A stretch of DNA of 64,000 nucleotides from Tibeticola sediminis (GTDB taxonomy: Bacteria > Pseudomonadota > Gammaproteobacteria > Burkholderiales > Burkholderiaceae_C). Every line of letters begins with the position of its first letter. Position 1 is the first letter of the stretch. The stretch is taken from NCBI RefSeq assembly GCF_003843835.1, contig NZ_RKQL01000003.1:230681-294680 (forward strand), given 5' to 3'. The position numbers were made by a program, and so were the translations under genes. Positions 1 through 8,287 of this stretch are shown here, one piece after another. The notes under the pieces were generated by a model. That model was given only the letters and a program-made list of their open reading frames with translations. It did no database searches and was not told the DNA's origin.

Positions 1-69
1 GGCTATCTCGGCCACCGTGGGCCGCGCAGCGGGCTCGATCTCGTCCGCCGCCGCGTCGACACTCCGTAA
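1..69 (+). CDS. possible C-terminal end of an upstream gene
   Basis: The first frame is open from the window edge to a TAA at 67-69 and encodes a 22-residue basic tail ending RRRVDTP. It has no start in the window and no recognisable domain. It could be the 3' end of a gene co-oriented with the GST gene that follows, or merely non-coding sequence. The next start lies 20 bp after the stop, which fits an upstream coding gene but does not prove it. Confidence 0.3.
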   Translation, partial: GYLGHRGPRSGLDLVRRRVDTP

Positions 70-89
70 ACCATCCTAGGAACCTCGCC

Positions 90-782
90 ATGCGCCAACT
101 CTGGATCGGCAACAAAAACTATTCGTCCTGGTCGATGCGGCCGTGGGTCTTGATGCGCGAAGCGGGCATCCCGTTCGAGGAAGTGATGGTGCGCTTTGAC
201 GGCTTCGGGCCCGACAGCGCGTTCAAGCAGCGGCTCGCCGGCATCAGCCCCACCGGCAAGGTGCCGGTGCTCGTCGAGGACGATCTCGTCGTCTGGGATA
301 CGCTGGCCATTGCCGAGACGCTGGCCGAGCAATTCCCCGATCGCGCGTTGTGGCCACGCGAGCCGCGCGCGCGGGCGCATGCCCGCAGCATCTGCGCCGA
401 AATGCACAGCGGCTTCATGGCCTTGCGCGCGGCCTGCCCCATGAACATCGAGGCGTCCTTGCCCGAGGTCGGCGCGCTGGCCTTGCGCGACAAACCGGCG
501 GTTCGCAGCGACCTGCAACGCCTGACCACCATGTGGAGTGAACTGCTGCACGCCCACGGGGGGCCGATGCTGTTTGGCGACTTCAGCATCGCCGACGCGT
601 ATTTCGCACCGGTGGTGATGCGCATCCAAACCTATGCCCTGCCCGTGCCCGAGCCCGTCGCGGGCTATGTCGAGCGCGTGTGCGCGCTGCCTTCGGTGCG
701 AGCCTGGGTCGACGACGCACGAGCCGAACATGACTTTCGGCCGTTCGAGGAACCGTACCGGCTGCACGGCAACAAGGCGTGA
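90..782 (+). CDS. glutathione S-transferase family protein
   Basis: A 230-residue cytosolic GST. The N-terminal thioredoxin-like half (about residues 1-80) has the NYSSWSMRPW start seen in one GST subgroup, where the serine-rich turn is the likely glutathione-activating site. The cis-proline motif SPTGKVPVL and the following WDTLAIAETLAE helix mark the glutathione site. The remainder is the all-helical C-terminal domain. Substrate cannot be read from sequence. The ATG at 90 is preceded by a weak AGGA. Its TGA stop overlaps the GTG start of cca by 4 bp, so the two are probably translationally coupled. The family is certain; a specific detoxification role is not. Confidence 0.88.
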   Translation: MRQLWIGNKNYSSWSMRPWVLMREAGIPFEEVMVRFDGFGPDSAFKQRLAGISPTGKVPVLVEDDLVVWDTLAIAETLAEQFPDRALWPREPRARAHARSICAEMHSGFMALRAACPMNIEASLPEVGALALRDKPAVRSDLQRLTTMWSELLHAHGGPMLFGDFSIADAYFAPVVMRIQTYALPVPEPVAGYVERVCALPSVRAWVDDARAEHDFRPFEEPYRLHGNKA

Positions 783-2068
783 AGATCTACCGCGTCGGCG
801 GCTCGGTCCGCGACGAGCTGCTCGGTCGGCCCGTGCAAGACCGCGATTGGGTGGTCGTGGGCGCAACGCCGGAGGAAATGGTCGCGCTGGGCTACACCCC
901 AGTCGGGCGCGACTTCCCGGTCTTTTTGCACCCCGAAACGCATGAGGAATACGCGCTTGCCCGCACCGAGCGCAAAACGGCGCCCGGCTACCACGGCTTC
1001 GTGGTCCATGCCGCGCCCGACGTGACGCTCGAAGAGGATCTGGCTCGGCGCGATCTCACGATCAATGCGATGGCACTCCCGGCCGATTTCACGCCGGCAT
1101 CGGGCCCAAACAGCCTGGAAGAACACCTGATCGACCCCTACGGCGGCCTGCGCGACCTGCGCGCGCGCGTACTGCGCCATGTGACCGACGCCTTCCGCGA
1201 AGACCCGGTGCGCATCCTGCGCGTGGCACGCTTTGCCGCGCGCTTTGCCGACTTCCAAGTCGCCCCCGAGACGCTCGCGCTGATGCGCGAGATGGTGGCG
1301 GCGGGCGAGGTGAACCACCTCGTGCCCGAGCGCGTGTGGCAGGAGCTCGCCCGCGGCCTCATGGAGACGGCGCCAGCGCGCATGTTCGAGGTCCTGCGGG
1401 CCTGCGGTGCCTTGGCCGTGCTGCTGCCCGAAGTCGACCGGCTCTGGGGCGTGCCGCAGCGCGCCGACTACCACCCCGAAGTCGACACCGGCGTGCATGT
1501 GATGATGGTGCTGCAGCAAACCGCACGCTTCGCGGCGTCCCTGCCGGTGCGCTTTGCCGCGCTCACGCATGACCTCGGCAAGGGCACGACGCCGCCCAAC
1601 GTGCTGCCACGGCACATCGGCCACGAAGAGCGCAGCGTGCGCTTGCTCGGCCCCTTGTGCGAACGACTCAAAGTGCCCAAGGACTGCCGCGAGCTCGCCG
1701 ACGTGGTCGCGCGCGAGCACGGCCACATCCATGCCAGCCTCGGCTTCAGCGCCGCCGCGACGGTGCGCCTGCTCGAGCGTTGCGATGCGCTGCGCAAGCC
1801 CGCACGCTTTGCCGACGTGCTGCTCGCGTGTGAATGCGACGCCCGCGGCCGCCTGGGCTACGAGGAACTGCCCTACCCACAGCGCGATCGGCTGCTGCAG
1901 GCGCTCGCTGCCGCGCAATCGGTCGACACCGCAGCCGTCGCCGCAGCAGCGGCGGCCCGAGGCGCCCAAGGCCCGGCCATCGGCGCTGCGGTGCATGCGG
2001 CACGGGTGGCTGCGGTCGAGCAGGCTGGGCTGTCCGCGCCCGACAAACCGGCGTCAGGCTGCGCGTAG
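779..2068 (+). CDS. cca: multifunctional CCA tRNA nucleotidyltransferase
   Basis: Adds or repairs the 3' CCA end of tRNAs. The N-terminal class II nucleotidyltransferase head shows GGSVRDELLG and the DRDWVVVG metal-binding segment. The tRNA-binding region carries EDPVRILRVARFAARF. A C-terminal HD domain (ALTHDLGKG) indicates the long form, which also has phosphatase and 2',3'-cyclic phosphodiesterase activities. It starts with GTG inside the stop of the upstream GST gene. At 429 residues it is slightly longer than the E. coli protein (412). Part of the excess is the segment ADFTPASGPNSLEEH just before IDPYGG, which matches a short repeat also found inside two other genes here (see 1085-1122). 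Confidence 0.95.
   Translation: MKIYRVGGSVRDELLGRPVQDRDWVVVGATPEEMVALGYTPVGRDFPVFLHPETHEEYALARTERKTAPGYHGFVVHAAPDVTLEEDLARRDLTINAMALPADFTPASGPNSLEEHLIDPYGGLRDLRARVLRHVTDAFREDPVRILRVARFAARFADFQVAPETLALMREMVAAGEVNHLVPERVWQELARGLMETAPARMFEVLRACGALAVLLPEVDRLWGVPQRADYHPEVDTGVHVMMVLQQTARFAASLPVRFAALTHDLGKGTTPPNVLPRHIGHEERSVRLLGPLCERLKVPKDCRELADVVAREHGHIHASLGFSAAATVRLLERCDALRKPARFADVLLACECDARGRLGYEELPYPQRDRLLQALAAAQSVDTAAVAAAAAARGAQGPAIGAAVHAARVAAVEQAGLSAPDKPASGCA
1085..1122 (+). repeat. in-frame short repeat, class I, copy a (inside cca)
   Basis: Nucleotides resembling GATTTCACGCCGGCATC followed by GGCCCAAA and CTGGAA recur inside the desaturase-YhhN fusion gene (15799-15852) and, on the minus strand, inside tlyA (34588-34640). 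The encoded peptides are similar in all three: DFTPASGP, HFAPASGP and HFTPAFGG. This is the shortest and most diverged copy, lacking the upstream TAGCA part. It falls between two conserved blocks of the CCA enzyme where E. coli has a shorter loop. Confidence 0.5.
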
Positions 2069-2137
2069 GGTAACGCGGAACCGGGACCCGACCTCGAGCG
2101 CCTGGCAGTGTGCGATGGACGGCGCGAGAAACAGGTT

Positions 2138-2578
2138 TTAGCGGATGTGCTGCCGCACCCAAGCCGCAATCTGCGCGGGTGAGGTCATGGCGCCGGCCTG
2201 GCGGGCGATTTCTCGGCCGCCCTGGAACAGCGCCAGCGTGGGAATGCTGCGGATGTTGAAGCGCGCGGCGAGTTGCTGCGCCTCTTCGGTGTTGACCTTG
2301 GCCAGCCGCACGCGCGGTTCGAGCTGCGCGGCGGCCTGCTCGAACGCCGGCGCCATCATGCGGCAGGGCCCGCACCACGGGGCCCAAAAGTCGACGAGCA
2401 CAGGGATGTCGTTGCGGCTGATGTGGCGGTCGAAATTGGATTCATCGAGCGCGACCGGATGCGCGTCGAACAGGGCGTGATGGCATTTGCCGCAGTTGGG
2501 CGCGCTGCCCAAAGCTTCGGGCGCAACGCGGTTGGTGGTGTGGCAGTGCGGGCAAACGATGTGCAGGGGATTGGACAT
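2138..2578 (-). CDS. trxC: thioredoxin 2 (TrxC), zinc-ribbon type
   Basis: A 146-residue cytosolic protein-disulfide reductase. The N-terminal zinc ribbon uses C9-x2-C12 and C29-x2-C32. The thioredoxin fold follows with active site W68-C69-G70-P71-C72 and the cis-proline segment SIPTLALF. The N-terminal ribbon distinguishes TrxC from TrxA and is known to tune redox behaviour and stress response. The gene converges on cca, with about 70 bp between the stops, and is the last of a minus-strand run that includes a rhodanese-type sulfurtransferase. Confidence 0.95.
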   Translation of the reverse strand: MSNPLHIVCPHCHTTNRVAPEALGSAPNCGKCHHALFDAHPVALDESNFDRHISRNDIPVLVDFWAPWCGPCRMMAPAFEQAAAQLEPRVRLAKVNTEEAQQLAARFNIRSIPTLALFQGGREIARQAGAMTSPAQIAAWVRQHIR

Positions 2579-2652
2579 GGCGTAATTCCTGAATTTGGTT
2601 TTTGGTCAGTTTTGGGCCGAGGCGTGCGTTTTCAAGGCGATACCCCCGCCGG

Positions 2653-3618
2653 TCATTCCTCCGCCCCCGCCACCAGTGCGGCCGCCGCGTACTGGCCGAC
2701 CTGCTCGCCGAGGCCCGCCGGGTGCAGCCGCACGCCGGCGGTCAGCGCGGGGAAATGCGCGTCGATCTGCGCCTGCAGCCGCGGCAACAGCCAGTCGCGG
2801 TGTGGCCAGAACACGCCGCCGCCGAGTGCCACCGCATCGAGGTCGAGCGTGACGACGAGGTTGTAGAGCATGCGCCCCATGACCGCGCAGACAGCCTCCA
2901 CCTGCGCCCGGGCGCGCGCGTCGCCACCCTGGAGCGCGGCGGCCCACAGCGCGGCCGGGTCGCGCCCGAAGCGCCGCTCGAGCGCGCCGCCCGCCACCTG
3001 GGCCTCGACATCGCCCAGGTTGCCGCAGCCGCAGCGCGCGCCGCTGGCGTCGTCATTCACGAATTGGTGCCCCGCGTGGCCTGCGTTGCCGTGTTTGCCG
3101 TGCAGCACCCGCCCATCGACGCACAGCCCGACGCCGACCCCGGTGCTCCAGGTCACATACGCGCAGTGCGAGCGGCCCTGCAGCGCGCCCCAGCGCCGCT
3201 CGGCCTCGAGCGCGGCGATGGCATCGTTCTCGATGCGCAGGCGCACCGCCTCGGGCAAGGCGGCGCGCAGCGGCGCTTCGAGCGGCAAAAAGGTCCAGTC
3301 ATTGGGCAGGCCGGTTTGCCCGCCGCTCAAGCCGCCGCAGAGGTTGGGCGTGACGAGGCCGAGCGCACCGCCTTGGTGCGCAAACGGCCCAGCCGAGGCC
3401 ACGCCGACCGCCGCCAGCGCCGCGCGACGGATGCCGGCCTCGGCACAGACGGCGTCGACGAGCCGCAGCACCTGTAGGGCCAGGGCTACGGGCTCGCCTT
3501 GGCGCACCGTCGGCTCACGCCGCGCGGGGCCGAATTCGGGACGCGCCGCGCCCGCTGCACGGGCGAGCGCCACGGCGACCTTGGTGCCGCCGATGTCGAC
3601 GCAGGCAAACCAGCGCAC
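2653..3618 (-). CDS. ROK-family sugar kinase
   Basis: A 321-residue ROK kinase, expected to phosphorylate a hexose or amino-sugar. The phosphate-binding loop DIGGTK lies at residues 8-13 and the catalytic aspartate is D132 in ENDAIAALEAE. The zinc-site region has H181, H184, C196 and C198. The usual third cysteine of the CxCGxxGCxE signature is replaced by aspartate (D203 in CGCGNLGDVE), so zinc binding may be altered. The start is GTG at 3618; no better ATG fits the domain boundary. It lies 31 bp downstream of the sulfurtransferase gene. The substrate (fructose, glucose or N-acetylated sugar) cannot be decided. Confidence 0.85.
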   Translation of the reverse strand: MRWFACVDIGGTKVAVALARAAGAARPEFGPARREPTVRQGEPVALALQVLRLVDAVCAEAGIRRAALAAVGVASAGPFAHQGGALGLVTPNLCGGLSGGQTGLPNDWTFLPLEAPLRAALPEAVRLRIENDAIAALEAERRWGALQGRSHCAYVTWSTGVGVGLCVDGRVLHGKHGNAGHAGHQFVNDDASGARCGCGNLGDVEAQVAGGALERRFGRDPAALWAAALQGGDARARAQVEAVCAVMGRMLYNLVVTLDLDAVALGGGVFWPHRDWLLPRLQAQIDAHFPALTAGVRLHPAGLGEQVGQYAAAALVAGAEE

Positions 3619-3649
3619 CGCTGCGAGCCCTCCCCGCCCCCGCGCAGCC

Positions 3650-4633
3650 TCAACGCTCGTCGACGGGCAGGCCCAGCATGACCCACTCGTAGAAGCCGCC
3701 AGGGAACATCGCCACGCCCTTCATGCCGAGCACGCGCTCGAGCACGAACCAGGCGCCGGCCGCGTATTGGCCGGTGTTGCAGAACACGATGCCGGGGCGC
3801 GGGCGCACGATGCCGGGCAGCGAGAAGATCGCGCGGTATTTCTCGGCGCTGAGGTAACGCCACGAGCCATCGGCCGCCTGCTCATAGAGCCATTCGGCCG
3901 CAATCGGCTCGGTGCCTGCGATGCGCCCGCGCTTCGGGATGGCGGGCACGGCGTCGAGCCCGAGGTATTGCGTGATCGGCCGGGTGTCGAACACCGGCTT
4001 TTTCGCCTTCAAGGCGGCTTGCAGCTGCTCGCGGCTCGCCACCATGCCGGCGCGGGCGCTCTGGGCCGTCCAGTTGCTCTGGCCCATGGGCGCGATGGCG
4101 TCGGTGTCGATCTCGCCGCCGGCCATGATCCAGGCGCGCACGCCGCCGTTGAGGATGGCGATTTGCTCAGGCGGCACACCGTAGACCTGCAGCATCCACA
4201 CGAAATACGCGGCCTCTTGCAGCGAGGTGGCGTCGTCGCCGGTGGGGGTGACGACGATGGGCTTGCCCGGCTCGAGCTGCACGCCGCGCATGCGCGCCTG
4301 GAACTCGGCGGCGCTGAGCATCTGGTAGTCGATCTCCTTGCCTGCGATGTTGCGCTTGGTACGCAGCCCCCAGAAGTTCACCGACAGCGCATCGGGGATG
4401 TGCCCGCCGACCTGCTCGAGCACGGGCTTGCCGGCGACGGTTTCGTACTTGGGTTTTTCGGTCAGGCTGTTGAGGTTGTCGCGCAGATCGACGACCTGCA
4501 CCTCGGCCTGGTGCGCCTTGAGCCAAGGTACGTCCACGAGCGGTCCGGGCAAGGTGAGCGCCTGCACGGCACTGGCGGCCAGGAGCGCAGCGCCGCCAAT
4601 CAGCGCTGAGAGCCAGCGGGGGGTTCGGTTCAT
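3650..4633 (-). CDS. exported rhodanese-like sulfurtransferase
   Basis: A 327-residue protein with an N-terminal signal peptide (MNRTPRWLSALIGGAALLAASAVQA) followed by two rhodanese repeats. The first ends in an inactive-type loop. The second carries the active-site cysteine C285 in VFCNTGQYAAG. It probably transfers sulfane sulfur in the periplasm; acceptor unknown. The start at 4633 was chosen because a strong GGAGGAG lies just upstream of this ATG and the signal peptide begins here. Further in-frame codons upstream would only add a non-conserved tail. Confidence 0.85.
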   Translation of the reverse strand: MNRTPRWLSALIGGAALLAASAVQALTLPGPLVDVPWLKAHQAEVQVVDLRDNLNSLTEKPKYETVAGKPVLEQVGGHIPDALSVNFWGLRTKRNIAGKEIDYQMLSAAEFQARMRGVQLEPGKPIVVTPTGDDATSLQEAAYFVWMLQVYGVPPEQIAILNGGVRAWIMAGGEIDTDAIAPMGQSNWTAQSARAGMVASREQLQAALKAKKPVFDTRPITQYLGLDAVPAIPKRGRIAGTEPIAAEWLYEQAADGSWRYLSAEKYRAIFSLPGIVRPRPGIVFCNTGQYAAGAWFVLERVLGMKGVAMFPGGFYEWVMLGLPVDER

Positions 4634-4701
4634 GGGATCTCCTCCAGAAATATAGGGATAGGGGTATACGAGCCGCACAGTAATCGAGCGCCTGCCTGCG
4701 G

Positions 4702-4896
4702 TCAAATCCAGCGCGCGATGACGCTCGCCAGCGCGCTCAGGATGAGCGTGGTGGTCAAAGGGATGAACCACTCACGGCCAAAGAGGCGAAAGCGGAAATC
4801 GCCCGGCAGCCGCCCAAAGCCGAGCCGCTGCAACCAAGGCGTGAGCCCGTTGAGCAGCACCAGCGCGAGAAAAACGACGATGAGCCAGCGGATCAT
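4702..4896 (-). CDS. DUF2905 family small membrane protein
   Basis: A 64-residue protein with an N-terminal membrane helix (MIRWLIVVFLALVLLNGLT), a short soluble loop containing FGRLPGDFRF, and a second C-terminal helix. The LPGD segment and two-helix layout match the DUF2905 family, whose function is unknown. The ATG at 4896 is the first residue of the conserved block. It follows the MidA-type methyltransferase by 19 bp and probably shares its transcript. Confidence 0.85.
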   Translation of the reverse strand: MIRWLIVVFLALVLLNGLTPWLQRLGFGRLPGDFRFRLFGREWFIPLTTTLILSALASVIARWI

Positions 4897-4915
4897 GCGC
4901 GTGGGCCGGTTGCGC

Positions 4916-6076
4916 TCACAAGCGGTGCGTGCGGTCGCCGGTGGCAAAGCCGCAGCTCGGCCAGCCCTCGCCCGTGCACAGCGCCAGCACCTTGAACAGC
5001 TCGCCCATTTCATGCTCGGCGATGAGCCGATGCGCCTGCGTGCGCGTGGCCAGGTCCGCAGCCTCCATGCGCTGGGCGATGCCGCAGTTGAGCAGAAACC
5101 GGCCCTGCGCGGTGTAACCCAGGGTGGAGAGGCCCGCATCCTGCGCGGCGAGTGCGATGCCGGTGAAGTTCACATGCGCGGTGATGTCTTTCTCGCCGAC
5201 GTCCGAGAGCGGATCGGCGTCGGCGCGATGCGCACGGTGGCACATCAGCGTGCCAGCGCTGCGTTCGGGGTGGTAGTACTCGGCTTCGGGGAAGCCGTAG
5301 TCGATGAAAAAGGCCGCGCCGCCACGCGGGCTGGCGCGCAGCCGTTCGGCCAGGGTGGCGACGAAGGCTTCGGCTTGGGGGTGGATTTCGGTCAGGTAGT
5401 CGTGCCGCCCCTCGGGCTCGATCGGCGGGCGCAGCTCGGTCGGGCGTTCCACCCAGGCGTAGGCACCATCGGCCGCGCGCGCGACGCCACGTTCGAACCA
5501 CACCCCGCCGCGCCGTGCCAGAAGCTTGACCGGCATCGCGTCGAGCAGCTCGTTGCCGATGACGACGCCCTCGATCGCATCGGGCAGGGTGTCGGCCCAC
5601 TGCACCCGCTGACCCCAAGCCGCAAGCCGCTCGCGTTGCCGCGCACGCAAGCTGCCCGAGACTTCCACGATGGTGTAGCGGCGCACCGCCACCCCCATCG
5701 CGTCGAGCGCCGCCAATAGCTCCGCGGCCAGTGCGCCGCTGCCGGCGCCGAACTCCCACAGCGCATCGGTGCCGGTACGCGCCAGAGCCTCGGCGAGCGG
5801 CACGGCCAGCGTCTGGGCAAACAGCGGGGAGAGTTCAGGCGCGGTGACGAAATCACTGCCTGCGCCGTTCTGGCCCTGCGGAAAGTGGCCGAACTTGGGC
5901 GCGCCGCCGCTGTAATACCCCAGCCCCGGCGCATACAAGGCCAGCGCCATGAAACGGTCGAAGCCTATCCAGCCGCCGGCCGCGGCGATGGTCTGCGCCA
6001 ACAGGCGATCCAAAGCCGCATGCCCCTCGGTGCCGCGCGGCGGGGGGGGCGTCGGTACACTTGCGCGTTCGTCCAT
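4916..6076 (-). CDS. MidA-family (DUF185) SAM-dependent methyltransferase
   Basis: A 386-residue class I methyltransferase of the MidA/NDUFAF7 family. The SAM-binding glycine motif is EFGAGSGALAAELL. The family-specific N-terminal segment contains MALALYAPGLGYY and the FVTAPELSPLF block. The eukaryotic homologue methylates an arginine of a complex I subunit, so a protein-arginine substrate is possible here but not shown. ATG at 6076 is preferred to a TTG seven codons upstream. The divergent SDR gene starts only 20 bp away, so the two promoters must overlap or lie within coding sequence. Confidence 0.88.
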   Translation of the reverse strand: MDERASVPTPPPPRGTEGHAALDRLLAQTIAAAGGWIGFDRFMALALYAPGLGYYSGGAPKFGHFPQGQNGAGSDFVTAPELSPLFAQTLAVPLAEALARTGTDALWEFGAGSGALAAELLAALDAMGVAVRRYTIVEVSGSLRARQRERLAAWGQRVQWADTLPDAIEGVVIGNELLDAMPVKLLARRGGVWFERGVARAADGAYAWVERPTELRPPIEPEGRHDYLTEIHPQAEAFVATLAERLRASPRGGAAFFIDYGFPEAEYYHPERSAGTLMCHRAHRADADPLSDVGEKDITAHVNFTGIALAAQDAGLSTLGYTAQGRFLLNCGIAQRMEAADLATRTQAHRLIAEHEMGELFKVLALCTGEGWPSCGFATGDRTHRL

Positions 6077-6096
6077 CACCCGCCGATTGTCACCCA

Positions 6097-6930
6097 ATGG
6101 CCCCTGACCCGATGCCCTCCCCCGATGCGCTGGTTGTTGCGCCCGGCGGCTGCACGCCTGCGCACGGGGTGGTGCTCGTCACGGGTGCAGCGCAGCGCCT
6201 CGGGCGTGCGATCGCGCTGGACCTGGCCGCGCACGGCTGGCGGGTGGCGGTGCACTACCGCAATTCAGCCGAAGAAGCTCTCAAAACAGTAGCGGACTGT
6301 GACCGTTTGACGCTGGGGTCTGCCGCTTTTTCTGCAGATCTGGACGACGAGGCCGCCGCCCGTATGCTGCTGCCGCGCGTGGCCGCCACGATGGGCCCGG
6401 TCGAGGCCGTGGTGCACAGCGCCGCTTTGTTCGAGCACGACGACGCCGCGAGCTTTTCCTACGCGGCGATGGAGCGCCACCTGCGCACCAACTGCGGCGC
6501 GGCCATCATCCTCGCACAGGCGCTGGCCGCGCAGCTCGCCGCGCGCGCCGAGGCGGGCGAGGCCGACGCCCACGGTGTCCTGGTGCCGCTGCTGGACCAA
6601 AAGCTCTGGAACCCCAACCCCGACTTCCTGAGCTACACGCTCTCCAAGGCGGCGCTCGAGAGCGCGGTGACGCTGCTCGCGCAGGCACTGGCGCCGCGGT
6701 TGCGCGTGGTCGGGGTGGCACCAGGCCTCACGCTCACGAGCCCGTGGCTGAGCGACGAGAAGTTCGCCGCGCTGCACCGGCTCAGCCCGCTGGGCCGCTC
6801 GTCCACGCCCGAGGATGTCGCGCACGCGGTGCGCTTTGCGCTCACCAACCGCGCGCTCACTGGCACCACGCTGCTGGTCGACGGCGGCCAGCACCTGATG
6901 CGGTTCGAGCGCGATTTTTCGATGATGTGA
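6097..6930 (+). CDS. SDR oxidoreductase, probable pteridine/dihydromonapterin reductase
   Basis: A 277-residue short-chain dehydrogenase/reductase. The cofactor loop is T29-G30-AAQ-R34-L-G36, i.e. TGx3RxG. That pattern is typical of pteridine reductases (PTR1, FolM) rather than the TGx3GxG of ordinary SDRs. The catalytic pair is Y180 and K184 in YTLSK, and VAPGLTLT follows. The next gene, 8 bp downstream, is folB, so a role in reducing dihydro-pterins is well supported by context, though inferred. Residues about 62-82 are encoded by a short repeat insert (6281-6340). ATG at 6097 is chosen over the upstream TTG. Confidence 0.8.
   Translation: MAPDPMPSPDALVVAPGGCTPAHGVVLVTGAAQRLGRAIALDLAAHGWRVAVHYRNSAEEALKTVADCDRLTLGSAAFSADLDDEAAARMLLPRVAATMGPVEAVVHSAALFEHDDAASFSYAAMERHLRTNCGAAIILAQALAAQLAARAEAGEADAHGVLVPLLDQKLWNPNPDFLSYTLSKAALESAVTLLAQALAPRLRVVGVAPGLTLTSPWLSDEKFAALHRLSPLGRSSTPEDVAHAVRFALTNRALTGTTLLVDGGQHLMRFERDFSMM
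6281..6340 (-). repeat. in-frame short repeat, class II, copy a (inside SDR gene)
   Basis: On the minus strand this stretch contains CAGAAAAAGCGGC, then CCCCAGCGTCAAACGG and CGCTA. The same order of motifs appears in the HAD phosphatase gene (42141-42195) and the DUF1289 gene (56545-56590). Base composition is lower in GC than the flanks, and it encodes a weakly conserved surface region of the SDR. Confidence 0.55.
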
Positions 6931-6938
6931 AGGCGCCC

Positions 6939-7316
6939 ATGCCCCACCCGATTGCCCACGCCTCGCAAAGCCTCAGCCTCACCGGGCTGCGCTTCGACGC
7001 CAACCTCGGCATCCTCGACCATGAGCGAACCGCGCCGCAGCCCATCCAGGTGGACGCCGAGCTCAATCTCGGCCCGCAACCGCTGCTGCCGCGCGACGAC
7101 GACATTTCGCAGGTGCTCGACTACCGCAAGGTGCGGCGCATCATCATCGAGGAATGCACCGCCGAGCATGTCAATCTGCTCGAGACGCTGATCGGCAAGC
7201 TCGCGCACCGGCTGATGCAATTGCCCGGCGTGATCGGCGTGCGCGTGAAAATCGCCAAACTGGAAATCTTCGACGACTGCGAAGTCGCCATCCGCGCGCA
7301 AGCCGGCCAATGGTGA
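6939..7316 (+). CDS. folB: dihydroneopterin aldolase
   Basis: A 125-residue FolB-type enzyme that cleaves 7,8-dihydroneopterin to 6-hydroxymethyl-dihydropterin and glycolaldehyde in folate synthesis. The DHNA fold is recognisable from [14 protein letters not shown] near the N-terminus, the DYRKVRRII segment, [16 protein letters not shown], and the late [11 protein letters not shown] strand with its conserved lysine. ATG at 6939 begins the conserved part. It follows the SDR by 8 bp and precedes ttcA by 34 bp, so one transcript is likely. Confidence 0.9.
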   Translation: MPHPIAHASQSLSLTGLRFDANLGILDHERTAPQPIQVDAELNLGPQPLLPRDDDISQVLDYRKVRRIIIEECTAEHVNLLETLIGKLAHRLMQLPGVIGVRVKIAKLEIFDDCEVAIRAQAGQW

Positions 7317-7350
7317 GCGACGCCGCATCCGCCCCGCCCCTGCACAGACC

Positions 7351-8277
7351 ATGCACCCGACCCTGAACCCCAGCGCCGACGCCGCCGAGACCGAGCGCGC
7401 GCGCCGCCGCGCCGCCTTCGAGGCGCACAAGCTCGAAAAACGCCTCTGCCGCGAGGTGGGCCGCGCCATCGTCGACTATTCGATGATCGGCGAGGGCGAC
7501 CGCGTGATGGTCTGCCTCTCGGGCGGCAAGGACAGCTACGGCCTGCTCGACATCCTGCTCAAGCTGCAGGCGCGCGCACCGGTGCGCTTCGAACTCATCG
7601 CCGTCAACCTCGACCAGAAGCAGCCCGGCTTCCCGGCCGACGTGCTGCCCAACTACCTGCGCGGCTTGGGCGTCCGGTTTCACATCGAGACGCAGGACAC
7701 CTATTCCATCGTCAAAGACAAGATCCCCGAGGGCAAAACCATGTGCAGCCTGTGCAGTCGGCTGCGCCGCGGCATCCTCTACCGCGTGGCGAGCGAACTT
7801 GGCGCCACGCGCATCGCGCTGGGTCACCACCGCGACGACATCCTCGCGACGCTGCTGCTCAACATGTTCTTTGGCGGCAAGCTCAAGGCGATGCCGCCCA
7901 AGCTGGTGAGCGACGACGGCCGGCATGTGGTCATCCGCCCGCTCGCCTACGTGGCCGAGCGCGACCTCATCCGCTGGGCCGAACACCGCCAGTTCCCCAT
8001 CATCCCCTGCACGCTGTGCGGCAGCCAGGAAAATCTGCAGCGCGCGCAAGCGGTGGCGCTGCTGCGCGAGTGGGAAAAGAAGTTCCCGGGCCGGCTCGAC
8101 AACATGCTGCATGCGCTGCAAAACGTCGTGCCCTCGCACCTGCTCGATGCGCGGCTGCACGACTTCGCGCACCTCGAAGCCACCGGCCGCCCCGACCCGG
8201 AAGGCGACCGCGCCTTCGATGCCGACCTCTGGCCCGAGGCCCCGCCCGCGGGCGTGCAGGTCGTGCACTTCGGTTGA
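7351..8277 (+). CDS. ttcA: tRNA 2-thiocytidine(32) synthetase TtcA
   Basis: A 308-residue iron-sulfur tRNA-thiolating enzyme that makes 2-thiocytidine at position 32. The PP-loop SGGKDS lies at about residues 57-62. The cluster-binding cysteine pair is C132-SL-C135, and a second pair is C220-TL-C223. Length is normal for the family. It follows folB and precedes the response regulator by 10 bp; that adjacency gives no functional link. Confidence 0.95.
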   Translation: MHPTLNPSADAAETERARRRAAFEAHKLEKRLCREVGRAIVDYSMIGEGDRVMVCLSGGKDSYGLLDILLKLQARAPVRFELIAVNLDQKQPGFPADVLPNYLRGLGVRFHIETQDTYSIVKDKIPEGKTMCSLCSRLRRGILYRVASELGATRIALGHHRDDILATLLLNMFFGGKLKAMPPKLVSDDGRHVVIRPLAYVAERDLIRWAEHRQFPIIPCTLCGSQENLQRAQAVALLREWEKKFPGRLDNMLHALQNVVPSHLLDARLHDFAHLEATGRPDPEGDRAFDADLWPEAPPAGVQVVHFG

Positions 8278-8287
8278 AGGCCAGCCC

